Shown: positions 7,932-16,317 of the stretch, piece after piece
Numbering within the stretch: the stretch's first letter is position 1
Layout: every line of letters starts with the position of its first letter
Assembly: GCA_028282645.1 (NCBI GenBank)
Contig: JANQHM010000068.1
Location: forward strand, 1-33,152
DNA: 33,152 nucleotides
Direction of reading: 5' to 3'
Source: Candidatus Gastranaerophilales bacterium
GTDB lineage: Bacteria; Cyanobacteriota; Vampirovibrionia; Gastranaerophilales; JANQFW01
The notes under the pieces: model-generated
What the model was told of the DNA's origin: nothing
Databases searched by the model: none
What the model saw: the letters and a program-made list of their open reading frames with translations, nothing else
Program-made: the position numbers and the translations under genes

Positions 7932-7967
7932 AAAAAAACCTCCATTATAAGCTTTTATGGAGGTTTT
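7932..7967 (-). terminator. Rho-independent terminator
   Basis: AAAACCTCCAT (7935-7945) pairs with ATGGAGGTTTT (7957-7967). Read on the minus strand the hairpin ends in a run of seven T. It terminates transcripts of the prepilin-like gene (stop at 8137), with R2-b between stop and terminator, and insulates dapB. Confidence 0.9.
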
Positions 7968-7976
7968 ATATTATTA

Positions 7977-8082
7977 TATACAGGTTCCAGATTAAATTTC
8001 AGATTTCTCTTTTCAGAAAATAGTATATTTTACCAGCTTTTACCTGATTCAAGAATCTGAAAAGTATTTTAGAGTTAGTATA
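7977..8082 (-). repeat. R2-b, full-length 106-bp intergenic repeat
   Basis: Exactly the same length as R2-a and aligned to it without gaps. On the minus strand it starts with TATACTAACTCTAAAATAC and ends with GGAACCTGTATA. The internal pairing TTTCAGATT / AATCTGAAA is conserved. It begins 54 nt after the stop of the prepilin-like gene, in that gene's direction, and is followed by a terminator 9 nt later. Confidence 0.75.
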
Positions 8083-8136
8083 AATATTATTATTTATACA
8101 GGAAGATAATTTTTAAGGTAAAAATAATTTTGACCT

Positions 8137-9351
8137 TTATCCTTTATCATTAGAGGCTTTTGAATCGTCATCAGACTGATCATTATTCCAAGGCCAGCCT
8201 CCTGAAGATGGAGCAGAATAATTATCAGAGTTCCAATCCCAATCACCACCATAATTTTCCTGATGCTCATTGATTAAATCTATGAGCCAGTCAAACCAAC
8301 TACTTTCATCATCATTGTTATTTGGACTCTCATTCTCAGTTTGAATATCAAGATTATGGGCTAGAATCTCCGTGTTATAACTCTCAGGTAATATATCAAA
8401 ATATGTACCTTCACGATAAATATTTATTTGTTTTGCAATTTCTTCTTTTTCAGTAACTGTTAAACTTGTATCGTTATAAATATTTTTTAATTCATTTATA
8501 AGAATTTTTGTTTCGTTAGTTTCTTCAGGTGCTGGAGGCGGTGGTGGCGCTGGAGTATAATCATCATCGTCATCATCATCGTCATCATCGTCGTCATCAC
8601 GACCTGTATAAGGAGGTGGTGTTTCTTCAGGTTTTGCTGCTACCTCAATTTGTTTAGAGATTGATTTAATTTCGTGACGTCTTCTGCTGTCAACTCTATA
8701 CTCAATGCTTTCACCTAAAGAAATAATGTCATTAACATATTGTTCAACAACTTTTTTAATGTCTTGTTTGTTGTTTAGTTTATTTAAAAGCTGAATCGTT
8801 GCATCAGTTAGCTCAACCGCAATTTCACCATCTTTAGAAAGCTCAAGGCTTATGTTTAAGTCATTTATAACTTTTAAAAGAGGATCATTTGCAGTAACGA
8901 TAAGGTCATCTTTTTCGACATATTCATTTATTGTTTGTTTATATTTACTGATTGCTAACAATAAATCACTTATGTCTTCATCGTTCTGCGTGTTTTTCTT
9001 GACAATATCTTCCAGTTGTTCTACGTACATATTTAAGACCGAAATATGATCTTTAATTTCACCGTAAGCACCACTGGTTTCAATCATTTGTTTGTTTTTT
9101 AAACCTTCTAATATGGCTTTTTCTGTAGGGGCAACATAATTTTCGCCCTCAACAATAATCTTTGTGTTACTTAATACTGATTTCTCATCTTCTTCAAATA
9201 AATGTCTGTTTTTATTAAAAGTTGAGTCAATCTGCTTGTTACCAAAATAAGCAGATAATTGTGCTCCAAAACCTTCAAGTGCGACAATACTTACCAAGAA
9301 AACAAGACAGCTAATAAGCATAAAATCAATTGATACGCTTCCTTTTCTCAA
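8137..9351 (-). CDS. Type IV prepilin-like protein with poly-Asp tract
   Basis: A 404-aa protein whose N-terminus fits a class III (type IV pilin/Flp) signal: MRKG followed by SVSIDF, with possible cleavage after Gly4, an acidic residue at +5 (Asp rather than Glu), and a hydrophobic helix to about residue 30. A largely helical middle region follows, then a Pro-rich linker split by a run of 13 Asp (about 252-264) and PAPPPPPAPEE. The C-terminus is rich in Trp, Asn, Asp and Gly. It probably sits at the cell surface; the Asp run might bind cations. The start codon is TTG, chosen because AGGGAG sits 6 nt upstream and the signal motif begins there. No pilus assembly genes are in the window. Confidence 0.8.
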   Translation of the reverse strand: MRKGSVSIDFMLISCLVFLVSIVALEGFGAQLSAYFGNKQIDSTFNKNRHLFEEDEKSVLSNTKIIVEGENYVAPTEKAILEGLKNKQMIETSGAYGEIKDHISVLNMYVEQLEDIVKKNTQNDEDISDLLLAISKYKQTINEYVEKDDLIVTANDPLLKVINDLNISLELSKDGEIAVELTDATIQLLNKLNNKQDIKKVVEQYVNDIISLGESIEYRVDSRRRHEIKSISKQIEVAAKPEETPPPYTGRDDDDDDDDDDDDDYTPAPPPPPAPEETNETKILINELKNIYNDTSLTVTEKEEIAKQINIYREGTYFDILPESYNTEILAHNLDIQTENESPNNNDDESSWFDWLIDLINEHQENYGGDWDWNSDNYSAPSSGGWPWNNDQSDDDSKASNDKG

Positions 9352-9384
9352 TTTTATCTCCCTGTATAATTTTTTAACCTAATT

Positions 9385-9446
9385 TATATATTCCACGTTT
9401 CGGTAAATTTTAAACACATTTTTGAAATTAATTTACATTTCTTAAT
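9385..9446 (-). repeat. R3-a, ~60-bp direct repeat upstream of the prepilin-like gene
   Basis: On the minus strand it reads AAATGTAAAT, a ~35-bp AT-rich spacer, then AAACGTGGAATATATA. R3-b (9808-9866) has the same two blocks with similar spacing. It ends 33 nt upstream of the TTG start, so the AACGTGGAATATATA box may be a promoter element. Confidence 0.5.
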
Positions 9447-9640
9447 AAGAAAAATAAATTTTCCACCTAAAATTTAGATTTTAAAATAGACTCGGGAGTT
9501 TAATTTTTAGTAAATTCCCAATAAGTTAAAAAAAACAATATCATTTGCTTGTATTTTATGCAGCTGTAACGGTTAAGATTTTTAAATATCCACAATAATA
9601 TTATCAAGCTTGTTTATAGAATTGTATAACTGTCCGGTAT

Positions 9641-9683
9641 ATTTTTATTTAAAGTTATTCCTTACTTTACTTTAAATAAAAAT
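9641..9683. other. Perfect 15-bp inverted repeat (hairpin)
   Basis: ATTTTTATTTAAAGT (9641-9655) and ACTTTAAATAAAAAT (9669-9683) are perfect complements with a 13-nt loop. It has no GC-rich core or T-run typical of a terminator. It may be a protein-binding site or RNA structure, or the ends of a small decayed element. Confidence 0.6.
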
Positions 9684-9807
9684 TGTTCTACTTATTTAGC
9701 TTAGGGCCGGGATAAAAAGAGCTGAATGCTTAGTTTAGGTTAAAAAAAGAGAGAGATAAAATTATATTAAATTGAATTTTTTTATTAATCATAAGTTTCT
9801 TCTATAG

Positions 9808-9866
9808 TATATATTCCACGTTTGACATTTTTTTAAACATATTTTTTAAGTAAATTTACATTTTTT
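9808..9866 (-). repeat. R3-b, second copy of the R3 box
   Basis: Shares AAACGTGGAATATATA and the AAATGTAAAT block with R3-a about 420 bp away. No gene starts downstream of it on the minus strand, so it may be a duplicated, now orphan promoter or the promoter of a non-coding RNA. Confidence 0.45.
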
Positions 9867-9929
9867 AAAATTTAATAGAATTATTTAACACTACTTAATA
9901 TATATTTTAGTATTAAACCTTGCTAAAAT

Positions 9930-9959
9930 ATGAAAAAAAAGTATTTTTGAGTTAGTATA
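9930..9959 (-). repeat. R2-d, truncated copy of repeat R2
   Basis: The minus strand reads TATACTAACTCAAAAATAC and then a T-run, matching the first ~20 bases of R2; the right half is not recognisable. It begins 14 nt after the stop of the cation ATPase, in that gene's direction. Confidence 0.5.
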
Positions 9960-9973
9960 TCTAAAATATCATA

Positions 9974-12610
9974 TTATTTAGCATTTCTAATAAATTTATC
10001 TATTTCTACGAAAAAAATCACACTGGAAGCAACCAAAATATTTATTCCCCAAGTATTTGCATCTAGTTCCGTTGTGTGAAAAATATACTGAAATGCTGGT
10101 AAATTCAATACTAAAATCTCCGCAAATAAAGAAACAAACAAACTAATCAACAAAAAAGGATTAGAAAATACATTAAGCTTAAATACTGATACATTAAAGG
10201 ATCTGGCGTTCCAGACCTGGAATAACTGAAAAAATACCATAGTGTTCATTGCTGCGGTACGTGCATACAACAATGATTTTTCCTGGTTCAGCATTAACCA
10301 GAAAACCAGCAACGTCCCAAGCCCGATTACCAGCCCGACTATAACAAGTCTTTTAAGTAAAAAATCGTTCATTATATTTTCTTTGGGGCTTCTGGGAACG
10401 GCATATTTAAGAAGCTTTTCACCGGGTTCATAGGCAAGAGCTACGTCTTGAATGCCGTTTGTTACCAAGTTAATCCATAAGACTTGTGTTGCAAGAAAAG
10501 GCAAAGGCAAATTTAATAATAATGACAATAAAATCACCAGAGACATACCGCAGGCAGTGCCTAACAAAAAGAAAATAACTTTTTGGATATTATCATAAAT
10601 AGTACGCCCTACAATAACCGCATCATATATAGAAGAAAAATTATCATCTTTTAGAATTATATCTGCCGCCTCTTTGGCTACATCGGTTCCGGCTTTGCCC
10701 ATTGCAACACCAATATTTGCTTTTTTTAGGGCAGGGGCGTCATTGATACCATCGCCGGTTACTGCAACTATATTATTCTTTTTTTGTAGCAGACTAACAA
10801 TTTTTAATTTATGATGAGGTGAAACCCTTGCAAACACTTGAACATTATCAATATTTTTTTCCAAGTAATCATCTTCGTTATTGTCAATATCTGCACCGGT
10901 CATTACAATTTTACCGGGTTTAAGCAAGCCTATTTGCTTGGCTATTGCACTTGCGGTAATTTTATGGTCACCAGTCAGCATTATTGTATGGATATTAGAG
11001 CTTGCTGTATTTTCCACTGCTTCTGTAACACTTTCTTTTGGAGGATCAATTATACATTGAAAACCGGAAAAGGTTAAGTTTTTAACGCTTTCTGCCTCTA
11101 AGTCAAGTAAATTAGGTTTTATATTATCGGGTAAATATTTAAAACCAAAGCCCAGTACCCTTAAACCACTGTCTGCAAATTTTGTGTATTCATCCTTTAT
11201 AGCTTGATTATCTGATAGATTTGAAAATTTTAATATTTTTTCCGGACTACCTTTGACGAGTATATAGTAACCGTCTTTGTGCTTAAATAAGCTGGACATA
11301 AACTGTCTTACAGAATTGAACGGTATTTCATCGATTAATTCGTATTCATCCCGGCAAAATTCCGGATTAATTCCATATTTCATAGCAGAGACAATTAAGG
11401 CTGCTTCTGTAGGGTCACCATCTATTTTCCAGTCACCATTTTCCTGAAATAAATCCGTGCTGTTGCAGAGTACGCCTGTTATTAATAATTGATGCAAGTC
11501 GTTATCATTATTAACTTCAACTTTATTATTGTAAACACTGCCTTCCGGACTGTAGCCACTGCCGCTGAAAGAATAAATTTTGTTATTTGCAAAAGCATTG
11601 GTAACCGTCATTTGGTTTTCTGTTATTGTACCTGTTTTATCTGAGCAGATGTAGTTACAGCTGCCTAATGTTTCTACTGCTATTAATTTTCTAACTATAG
11701 CCTTTTTACGTGCCATTTGATTTATGCCTAGTGCCATAGTTATCGTAATTACGACCGGTAAACCTTCAGGAATTACTGAAACTATCATGCTTATAGAGAA
11801 GAGCACTATTTCATCCAGGGGAATTTTCTTGAATAAGCCTATAGCTACTACGATAACAGAGAGAACTATTGTTATTATTCCCACATATTTGCTAAATACT
11901 GCCAGCTTTTTTTGTAGTGGAGTCAGGTCTTTTTGGGTTGTTTTAACCTCTTTTGATATTTTACCCAGCTCTGTATGTTCGCCCGTTGCTACTACGAGTC
12001 CTTTTCCTTTACCTTGAGTTACTACTGTGCCCATAAAAGCCATATTTTTTTGCTCTGCGGAGGGGAGATTTTTGCTGTCTATTGGATTTGTAACCTTTAG
12101 AATAGAAATAGATTCGCCTGTTAGCATAGATTCATCTATTTCCAGCTCTTTTGTTGAAAAAATTCTTATATCGGCGGGTATTTTGTTTCCTGCGGTTAGA
12201 ACAATAATATCACCTTGGACAAGGTCTTGAGAGTCTATTCTTTTTTCTTTGCCGTCTCTAACTACAATTGCTTTTGGTGATGCCAGTTTTTTTATTGCTT
12301 GCATTGCTTTTTCGGCTTTGTATTCTTGTATAAATCCGATTATTGTATTTATTAATACAACCAGTATGATAACCATTGTATCTACATAGTGGTGAATTAA
12401 TATAGTAAACAAAGCTGCTATTAGCAATATGTATACCAACGGATCTTTCATTTGATGAAAGAAGAGGAATAGTAATGAAGACTTATCTTCTTGAGTTATT
12501 AAATTTTTTCCGTATTTTTTTAACCTTAGTGCTGCCTCTTCCTTACTTAGCCCTTCTTCGCTGACTTCAAAGTGTTTAAACAGCTCTTCCACAGATTTGT
12601 TATAAAACAT
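9974..12610 (-). CDS. P2-type cation-transporting ATPase
   Basis: An ATP-driven cation pump of the inner membrane, about 878 aa. In order it has the cation ATPase N-domain, a pair of membrane helices, TGES (about 164-167), PEGLP in M4 (about 281-285), the phosphorylated Asp in DKTGT (about residue 324), TGDGINDAPALKKANIGVAMG, and a C-terminal set of helices. M6 reads NLVTNGIQDVALAYE: the Asp of the calcium-pump motif NxxTD is Asn here, so calcium specificity is not assured. The start was moved 12 nt downstream of the longest frame because GGAG lies 6 nt before that ATG, while the upstream ATG (12622) has no ribosome site. It is monocistronic; R2-d follows the stop. Confidence 0.93.
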   Translation of the reverse strand: MFYNKSVEELFKHFEVSEEGLSKEEAALRLKKYGKNLITQEDKSSLLFLFFHQMKDPLVYILLIAALFTILIHHYVDTMVIILVVLINTIIGFIQEYKAEKAMQAIKKLASPKAIVVRDGKEKRIDSQDLVQGDIIVLTAGNKIPADIRIFSTKELEIDESMLTGESISILKVTNPIDSKNLPSAEQKNMAFMGTVVTQGKGKGLVVATGEHTELGKISKEVKTTQKDLTPLQKKLAVFSKYVGIITIVLSVIVVAIGLFKKIPLDEIVLFSISMIVSVIPEGLPVVITITMALGINQMARKKAIVRKLIAVETLGSCNYICSDKTGTITENQMTVTNAFANNKIYSFSGSGYSPEGSVYNNKVEVNNDNDLHQLLITGVLCNSTDLFQENGDWKIDGDPTEAALIVSAMKYGINPEFCRDEYELIDEIPFNSVRQFMSSLFKHKDGYYILVKGSPEKILKFSNLSDNQAIKDEYTKFADSGLRVLGFGFKYLPDNIKPNLLDLEAESVKNLTFSGFQCIIDPPKESVTEAVENTASSNIHTIMLTGDHKITASAIAKQIGLLKPGKIVMTGADIDNNEDDYLEKNIDNVQVFARVSPHHKLKIVSLLQKKNNIVAVTGDGINDAPALKKANIGVAMGKAGTDVAKEAADIILKDDNFSSIYDAVIVGRTIYDNIQKVIFFLLGTACGMSLVILLSLLLNLPLPFLATQVLWINLVTNGIQDVALAYEPGEKLLKYAVPRSPKENIMNDFLLKRLVIVGLVIGLGTLLVFWLMLNQEKSLLYARTAAMNTMVFFQLFQVWNARSFNVSVFKLNVFSNPFLLISLFVSLFAEILVLNLPAFQYIFHTTELDANTWGINILVASSVIFFVEIDKFIRNAK

Positions 12611-12690
12611 AATATACTCCATTTAAAAATATCATACTTTCCCAACATTTTGTTTTATATCACAAACAAATCATAAATAAAAATTATAGC

Positions 12691-12745
12691 GGTTAATCGA
12701 GTGCTGATGCTTATAACTAAAATTAAATTATATTTAAAGGGATGC
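12691..12745 (+). repeat. R1-e, degenerate copy of repeat R1
   Basis: GGTTAATCGAGTGCTGATGC and the following TTATAACTAAAATT resemble the GGTTAAGTACTGATGCTTACAAGT block of R1-a at roughly 70-75% by eye. The terminal GGTGATG hairpin is replaced by a different hairpin. Confidence 0.35.
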
Positions 12746-12769
12746 TTTTCGCTAGTTAGAAAAGCACCC
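12739..12769. other. Stem-loop, 11-bp stem with one bulge
   Basis: GGG-A-TGCTTTTC pairs with GAAAAGCA-CCC around an 8-nt loop GCTAGTTA; the A at 12742 is bulged. No T-run follows. It is more GC-paired than its surroundings, which suggests a selected structure or the end of a small element. Confidence 0.55.
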
Positions 12770-12863
12770 ATCACAAACTTTGCTCTTTTAGCCTTAAAGA
12801 GGGACAAAAAAAATATTCATAAGACTTTAATCGTATATAAAATATCATTTAAATATAAAAACA

Positions 12864-12905
12864 AATATCCTGAAGATTCTTTAAAATAAGAATTTCCAGG
12901 ATATT
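12864..12905. other. Long stem-loop in the recD2 upstream region
   Basis: AATATCCTGAAGATTCTT (12864-12881) pairs with AAGAATTTCCAGGATATT (12888-12905): 18 positions with one mismatch and one G-T pair around a 6-nt loop. No T-run follows in either direction, so it is not a typical terminator. Confidence 0.6.
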
Positions 12906-13085
12906 GTTATAAATTTAAAATTCAATTTAGCACTAAAGGGGATTTTTCTTAACTTGTACCTTTCCAACATTTATTTTTTTTACACACAAATTTTTTTGCT
13001 TAGTCCACCACTCCTTTCTAATTTTTATATTTAAGTAAAGATTTGAATAAATTTATAGTTCCTATTATCTTTATTCCCAAATTCT

Positions 13086-13114
13086 TTGCATTTATAACAC
13101 TTTTTTTGTAATAA
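13086..13114 (+). promoter_or_regulatory. Possible recD2 promoter
   Basis: TTGCAT (13086-13091), a 17-nt spacer and TAATAA (13109-13114), ending 35 nt upstream of the recD2 ATG. In DNA this AT-rich such matches arise by chance, so the call is weak. Confidence 0.35.
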
Positions 13115-13149
13115 TTAAAATAAATTAACATAATTCAAATTGAAAAATA

Positions 13150-15327
13150 ATGGATCAAAAAAACGAAAGTATTAAAGGCTATATAGATAAAGTAACTTAC
13201 TGGTCTGAAGAGACCGGCTTTATTGTAGTGCAGGTTATTGATGAGAAAGAAAATGAGATAACTTTAACAGCTAACGGCCCAAAGTTAAATGAGGGTGAAA
13301 GTATCGAGGCAAAAGGCGGGTGGATAGAAAATAAAGAGTACGGAAAGCAGTTTCAGGCAACTGATATAACTACATCATATCCTGAAACTCCTGAGAGTAT
13401 TAAAAAATTTTTGGCCTCAGGATTGATAAAAGGAATTGGCAGGCATTATGCAGGTATTTTAACCGAAAAATACGGGAAAGATATTTTTAAAATTTTAGAT
13501 AAAGAACCTTCAAGACTATTGGCTTTAAAGGGCTTTGGTGAGTCTAAACTTGAAAAACTACAAAAAAGCTGGAAAGAACACAAAGCAATAAAAGATATAA
13601 TCTTAAACTTTGGTAAAGAATTGACCGCGGCAAAAGCATTAAGAATTTATAAGGAATATGGCAAGCATTCTGTTAATAAAATTAAAGAAAATCCGTATCA
13701 ACTTGTTGAAGATATTAAAGGTATAGGCTTTAAACAAGCTGATTTAATTGCTCAAAATTTATATATATCAAAGTATTCGGAAAATCGTATAACTGCTGGA
13801 ATTTTGCACGTTTTAAATGACATCCAGAAGGATGGTCACTGTGCTTTTCCTTATGAGGATCTAATTAACAAAGGGGCTTACCTTCTTAATATTAGCCAAA
13901 AATTAGTTGCACAGTCGGTAAACGGAATGATTAACGGTGGTAAATTAATAAAAACAAAATTATCAGATAATCAGGAGTACGTTTATTTAGATATTCTTTA
14001 TAATATAGAAAAAGAAATTACTCAAAAATTATTATTTTTAAATGAAAATGAACCGCCTTGCAAGGATATTGATGCTGATGAGTATATAAGCAGGTTTGAA
14101 AATGAAAATAATTTAAAACTTGCGCCTGAACAAGTTAAAGCTATTAAAATGGCTGTAAATCATAATGTTTTAGTAATAACAGGCGGACCGGGCGTGGGAA
14201 AGACTACAATAACAAAGTTAATATTAAATATTTTTAGTGATAACAAGCAAAGATCACATTTATGCGCACCAACCGGCAGAGCTGCAAAAAGGTTGTCGGA
14301 ATCGACTGAAAGCGAAGCCAGCACAATTCATAGGCTGCTGGAGTTTGATCCGTTTACGGGGAGATTTAAATACAGTGCAAAGTCAAAATTAAGAGGTGAA
14401 ATCTTTATTGTAGATGAAAGCAGTATGCTTGATCTGTTTCTTGCAAATGCATTGATAAAAGCTTTACCGGAGCATGCCGTATTAATATTTATCGGTGACA
14501 AGGATCAATTACCTTCTGTAGGGCCGGGAAATGTTTTGAAAGATATAATAGAATCAAATAAAATACCGGTATGTAAGTTAGAAAAAATTTTTAGGCAAGA
14601 AAAAGGAAGCAACATAGCATTGAATGCACAGAGAATTAATTGCGGCAGCTTGCCTGATTATCCAAGGACAAAAGTTAATGAGCCCAACACTACCGATTTT
14701 TATTTTATTGAATCTAACAAGCCTGAGAATGCCCTTAGCGTTATTAAAAAATTAATAAAAGAATCTGTTCCGCAAAAATTCGGCTTTAATCCGTTAAGTG
14801 AAATTCAGGTTTTATCGCCTATGTACAAAGGTGTAATAGGCGTAGAGTCTTTAAACAAAGAAATACAAAAAATTTTAAATCCTAAAGGTACTTATATTAA
14901 AAAATTCAATTCTATTTATAGAGTTAATGATAAAGTAATGCAAACCGTTAACAACTACGAAAAAAACGTTTTTAACGGTGATATAGGAAAAATTCAACAT
15001 ATAGACACTGAACAGGAAGAGTTAACAATCATTTTTGATGATAACGAAATTAAATACGGCTATGATGAACTGGATGAGATAACACACGCCTACGCTATTA
15101 CCATACATAAAAGTCAAGGCAGTGAATATCCCGCTGTTATAATACCGGTTCACAGTCAACATTATGTTATGTTACAAAGAAATTTAATTTACACGGCAGT
15201 TACCAGAGGAAAAAAGCTTGTAATACTTGTAGGCAATAAGCCGGGGTTGATTCAGTCAGTCAGGCGAAATGATACAAAAAACAGATTTACAGGCTTAAAG
15301 CAATTTTTGCTTAATCACGCAGGGTGA
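13150..15327 (+). CDS. recD2: RecD2-like ATP-dependent 5'-3' DNA helicase
   Basis: A superfamily 1B helicase acting in DNA repair in bacteria, usually independent of RecBC. At 725 aa the length matches RecD2. The N-terminal OB-like segment (KGYIDKVTYWSEETGFIVV, about 9-27) and a helix-hairpin-helix region (about 85-200) precede the motor. The motor has Walker A GGPGVGKTT with Lys351, Walker B VDESS (421-425), GDKDQLPSVGPG (449-460), HKSQGSEYP and motif VI AVTRGKK near the C-terminus. The start is supported by family alignment from the first residues, although no clear Shine-Dalgarno precedes it. It is followed at once by repeat R1-b. No recB or recC is in the window. Confidence 0.93.
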   Translation: MDQKNESIKGYIDKVTYWSEETGFIVVQVIDEKENEITLTANGPKLNEGESIEAKGGWIENKEYGKQFQATDITTSYPETPESIKKFLASGLIKGIGRHYAGILTEKYGKDIFKILDKEPSRLLALKGFGESKLEKLQKSWKEHKAIKDIILNFGKELTAAKALRIYKEYGKHSVNKIKENPYQLVEDIKGIGFKQADLIAQNLYISKYSENRITAGILHVLNDIQKDGHCAFPYEDLINKGAYLLNISQKLVAQSVNGMINGGKLIKTKLSDNQEYVYLDILYNIEKEITQKLLFLNENEPPCKDIDADEYISRFENENNLKLAPEQVKAIKMAVNHNVLVITGGPGVGKTTITKLILNIFSDNKQRSHLCAPTGRAAKRLSESTESEASTIHRLLEFDPFTGRFKYSAKSKLRGEIFIVDESSMLDLFLANALIKALPEHAVLIFIGDKDQLPSVGPGNVLKDIIESNKIPVCKLEKIFRQEKGSNIALNAQRINCGSLPDYPRTKVNEPNTTDFYFIESNKPENALSVIKKLIKESVPQKFGFNPLSEIQVLSPMYKGVIGVESLNKEIQKILNPKGTYIKKFNSIYRVNDKVMQTVNNYEKNVFNGDIGKIQHIDTEQEELTIIFDDNEIKYGYDELDEITHAYAITIHKSQGSEYPAVIIPVHSQHYVMLQRNLIYTAVTRGKKLVILVGNKPGLIQSVRRNDTKNRFTGLKQFLLNHAG

Positions 15328-15338
15328 TTAAAAAATTT

Positions 15339-15431
15339 GGTGATAGTCATCACCTTTCTTATGTCATCGGTGTAAGCTTTTGATATAACTTAAATTTACT
15401 TGTAAGCATCAGTACTCAACTGACCACTACT
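15339..15431 (-). repeat. R1-b, full-length REP-like palindromic repeat
   Basis: Reverse-oriented relative to R1-a. It begins 11 nt after the recD2 stop with the hairpin GGTGATAGTCATCACC followed by TTTCTT, which could also slow or end recD2 transcription. The body closely matches R1-c. A further GGTAAGTGA..TATCACC stretch at 15441-15463 lies just beyond it. Confidence 0.8.
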
Positions 15432-15509
15432 AAAAATTTAGGTAAGTGACGAAAGCTATCACCTTTTAAAGACTAATTTCCTCTACAAGTAAAATATTGG
15501 ATATTCAAA

Positions 15510-16313
15510 ATGACTAATAATAAAGATTTTAAATTATTAATTTCGTCATGTTCAAAGGATAATATTGTAAATTCAATTAAACTTGCCCAAAGACTGGGTA
15601 CCGGTATGGAAATTTGTGATTTTGTTGACCCTGATATACTAGAAAATAAATTTGAAACTACCTTAAAAGAATTTAAAAGGGCTTTTTATACTTTTAGCCC
15701 TAATATAACACTTCATGCACCTTTTTATGACCTTAATCCTATTGCTATAGATCCGGGTGTTAAGGCGTTTACATTAAAAAGGTACGAGCAAATTATTCAT
15801 GCGGCACAAGAATTATATGTAAATGCAGTTGTTTTTCATACTTCTTATAGCTCTCAAATAAAACTGGGGTTTTATAATAATTATTTTATAGAAAGGCAAA
15901 GCAAGTTTTGGCAGGAGTATATAAAAATTTTTGCTGATTTGGATATTCAAGTCTTTTTGGAAAATACTTATGAGCCGCATCCTGATATATTAAACAAAAT
16001 TATTGATAATGTTGATAATTCATATTTAAAAATATGTCTTGATGTGGGGCATGTTAATGTATATTCAAATCTGCACATTTCTCAGTGGATTGAGAAATGC
16101 GCAGATAGAGTTGGCTATATGCATTTTCATAATAATTGTTCTAAATATGACTCTCATAAATCTCTGACAAAAGGTACTATTAATTTTGTTAAGATCTCTG
16201 AAACTTTACGCAAGTTTAGGCTTAGTCCCCAAATATCTCTTGAAATATTTGATGAACATTCAATAATAGAAAGCATAAACCTATTAAATTCATTAAAATT
16301 TCAAGTTCATTAA
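15510..16313 (+). CDS. TIM-barrel sugar phosphate isomerase/epimerase-like protein
   Basis: A 267-aa protein of the xylose isomerase-like barrel family (AP endonuclease 2 fold). Visible barrel-end motifs with likely metal ligands are HAPFYDLNP (about 74-82), FHTSY (about 113-117), LENTYEP, CLDVGHVNVYS and MHFHNNCSKYDSH, then LEIF near the end. These supply the Glu, Asp and His ligands expected for a divalent-metal site. The fold covers sugar isomerases, epimerases and endonuclease IV, and this sequence lacks clear endonuclease IV hallmarks; the substrate is unknown. The ribosome site is weak (GGAT about 8 nt upstream). It converges on the next gene with a 4-nt gap. Confidence 0.75.
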   Translation: MTNNKDFKLLISSCSKDNIVNSIKLAQRLGTGMEICDFVDPDILENKFETTLKEFKRAFYTFSPNITLHAPFYDLNPIAIDPGVKAFTLKRYEQIIHAAQELYVNAVVFHTSYSSQIKLGFYNNYFIERQSKFWQEYIKIFADLDIQVFLENTYEPHPDILNKIIDNVDNSYLKICLDVGHVNVYSNLHISQWIEKCADRVGYMHFHNNCSKYDSHKSLTKGTINFVKISETLRKFRLSPQISLEIFDEHSIIESINLLNSLKFQVH

Positions 16314-16317
16314 AGGC

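Larger units (their letters stand above)
7735..8136. other. 402-bp intergenic region upstream of dapB
   Basis: In the minus-strand direction it contains, in order, the full repeat R2-b (8082-7977), a strong terminator (7967-7932), about 95 bp of plain AT-rich DNA and the partial R1-d repeat (7836-7804). The dapB promoter should lie within 7735-7930 but no clear -35/-10 pair could be picked. No gene is visible. Confidence 0.6.
9352..9973. other. 622-bp intergenic region with R3 boxes and a long hairpin
   Basis: No open reading frame of note. It holds two ~60-bp direct repeats (R3-a and R3-b), a perfect 15-bp inverted repeat at 9641-9683 and the truncated R2-d just after the ATPase stop. The remaining ~350 bp are AT-rich with no recognisable signal. 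A non-coding transcript on the minus strand is possible but unproven. Confidence 0.5.
12623..13149. other. 527-bp divergent intergenic region (ATPase / recD2)
   Basis: Contains the degenerate R1-e (12691-12745), two strong hairpins (12739-12769 and 12864-12905), and two related ~38-bp stretches at about 12637-12672 and 12957-12996 that share TTYCCAACATTT followed by a T-rich stretch and CACAAA. A possible recD2 promoter lies at 13086-13114. A 62-codon frame at 12701-12889 crosses the hairpins and is not credible. Confidence 0.5.

Noticed and set aside
12611-12622. Upstream ATG for the cation ATPase
   Set aside because: It lacks a ribosome site, while the ATG 12 nt downstream has GGAG 6 nt before it.
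12701-12889. 62-codon open frame between the ATPase and recD2
   Set aside because: It crosses repeat R1-e and two hairpins, has no ribosome site and an ordinary AT-driven amino acid composition.
15310-15330. TTAATCAC/GTGATTAA hairpin over the recD2 stop as a terminator
   Set aside because: It overlaps the stop codon and is followed by A-residues rather than a T-run on the + strand; R1-b is the better candidate 3' structure.
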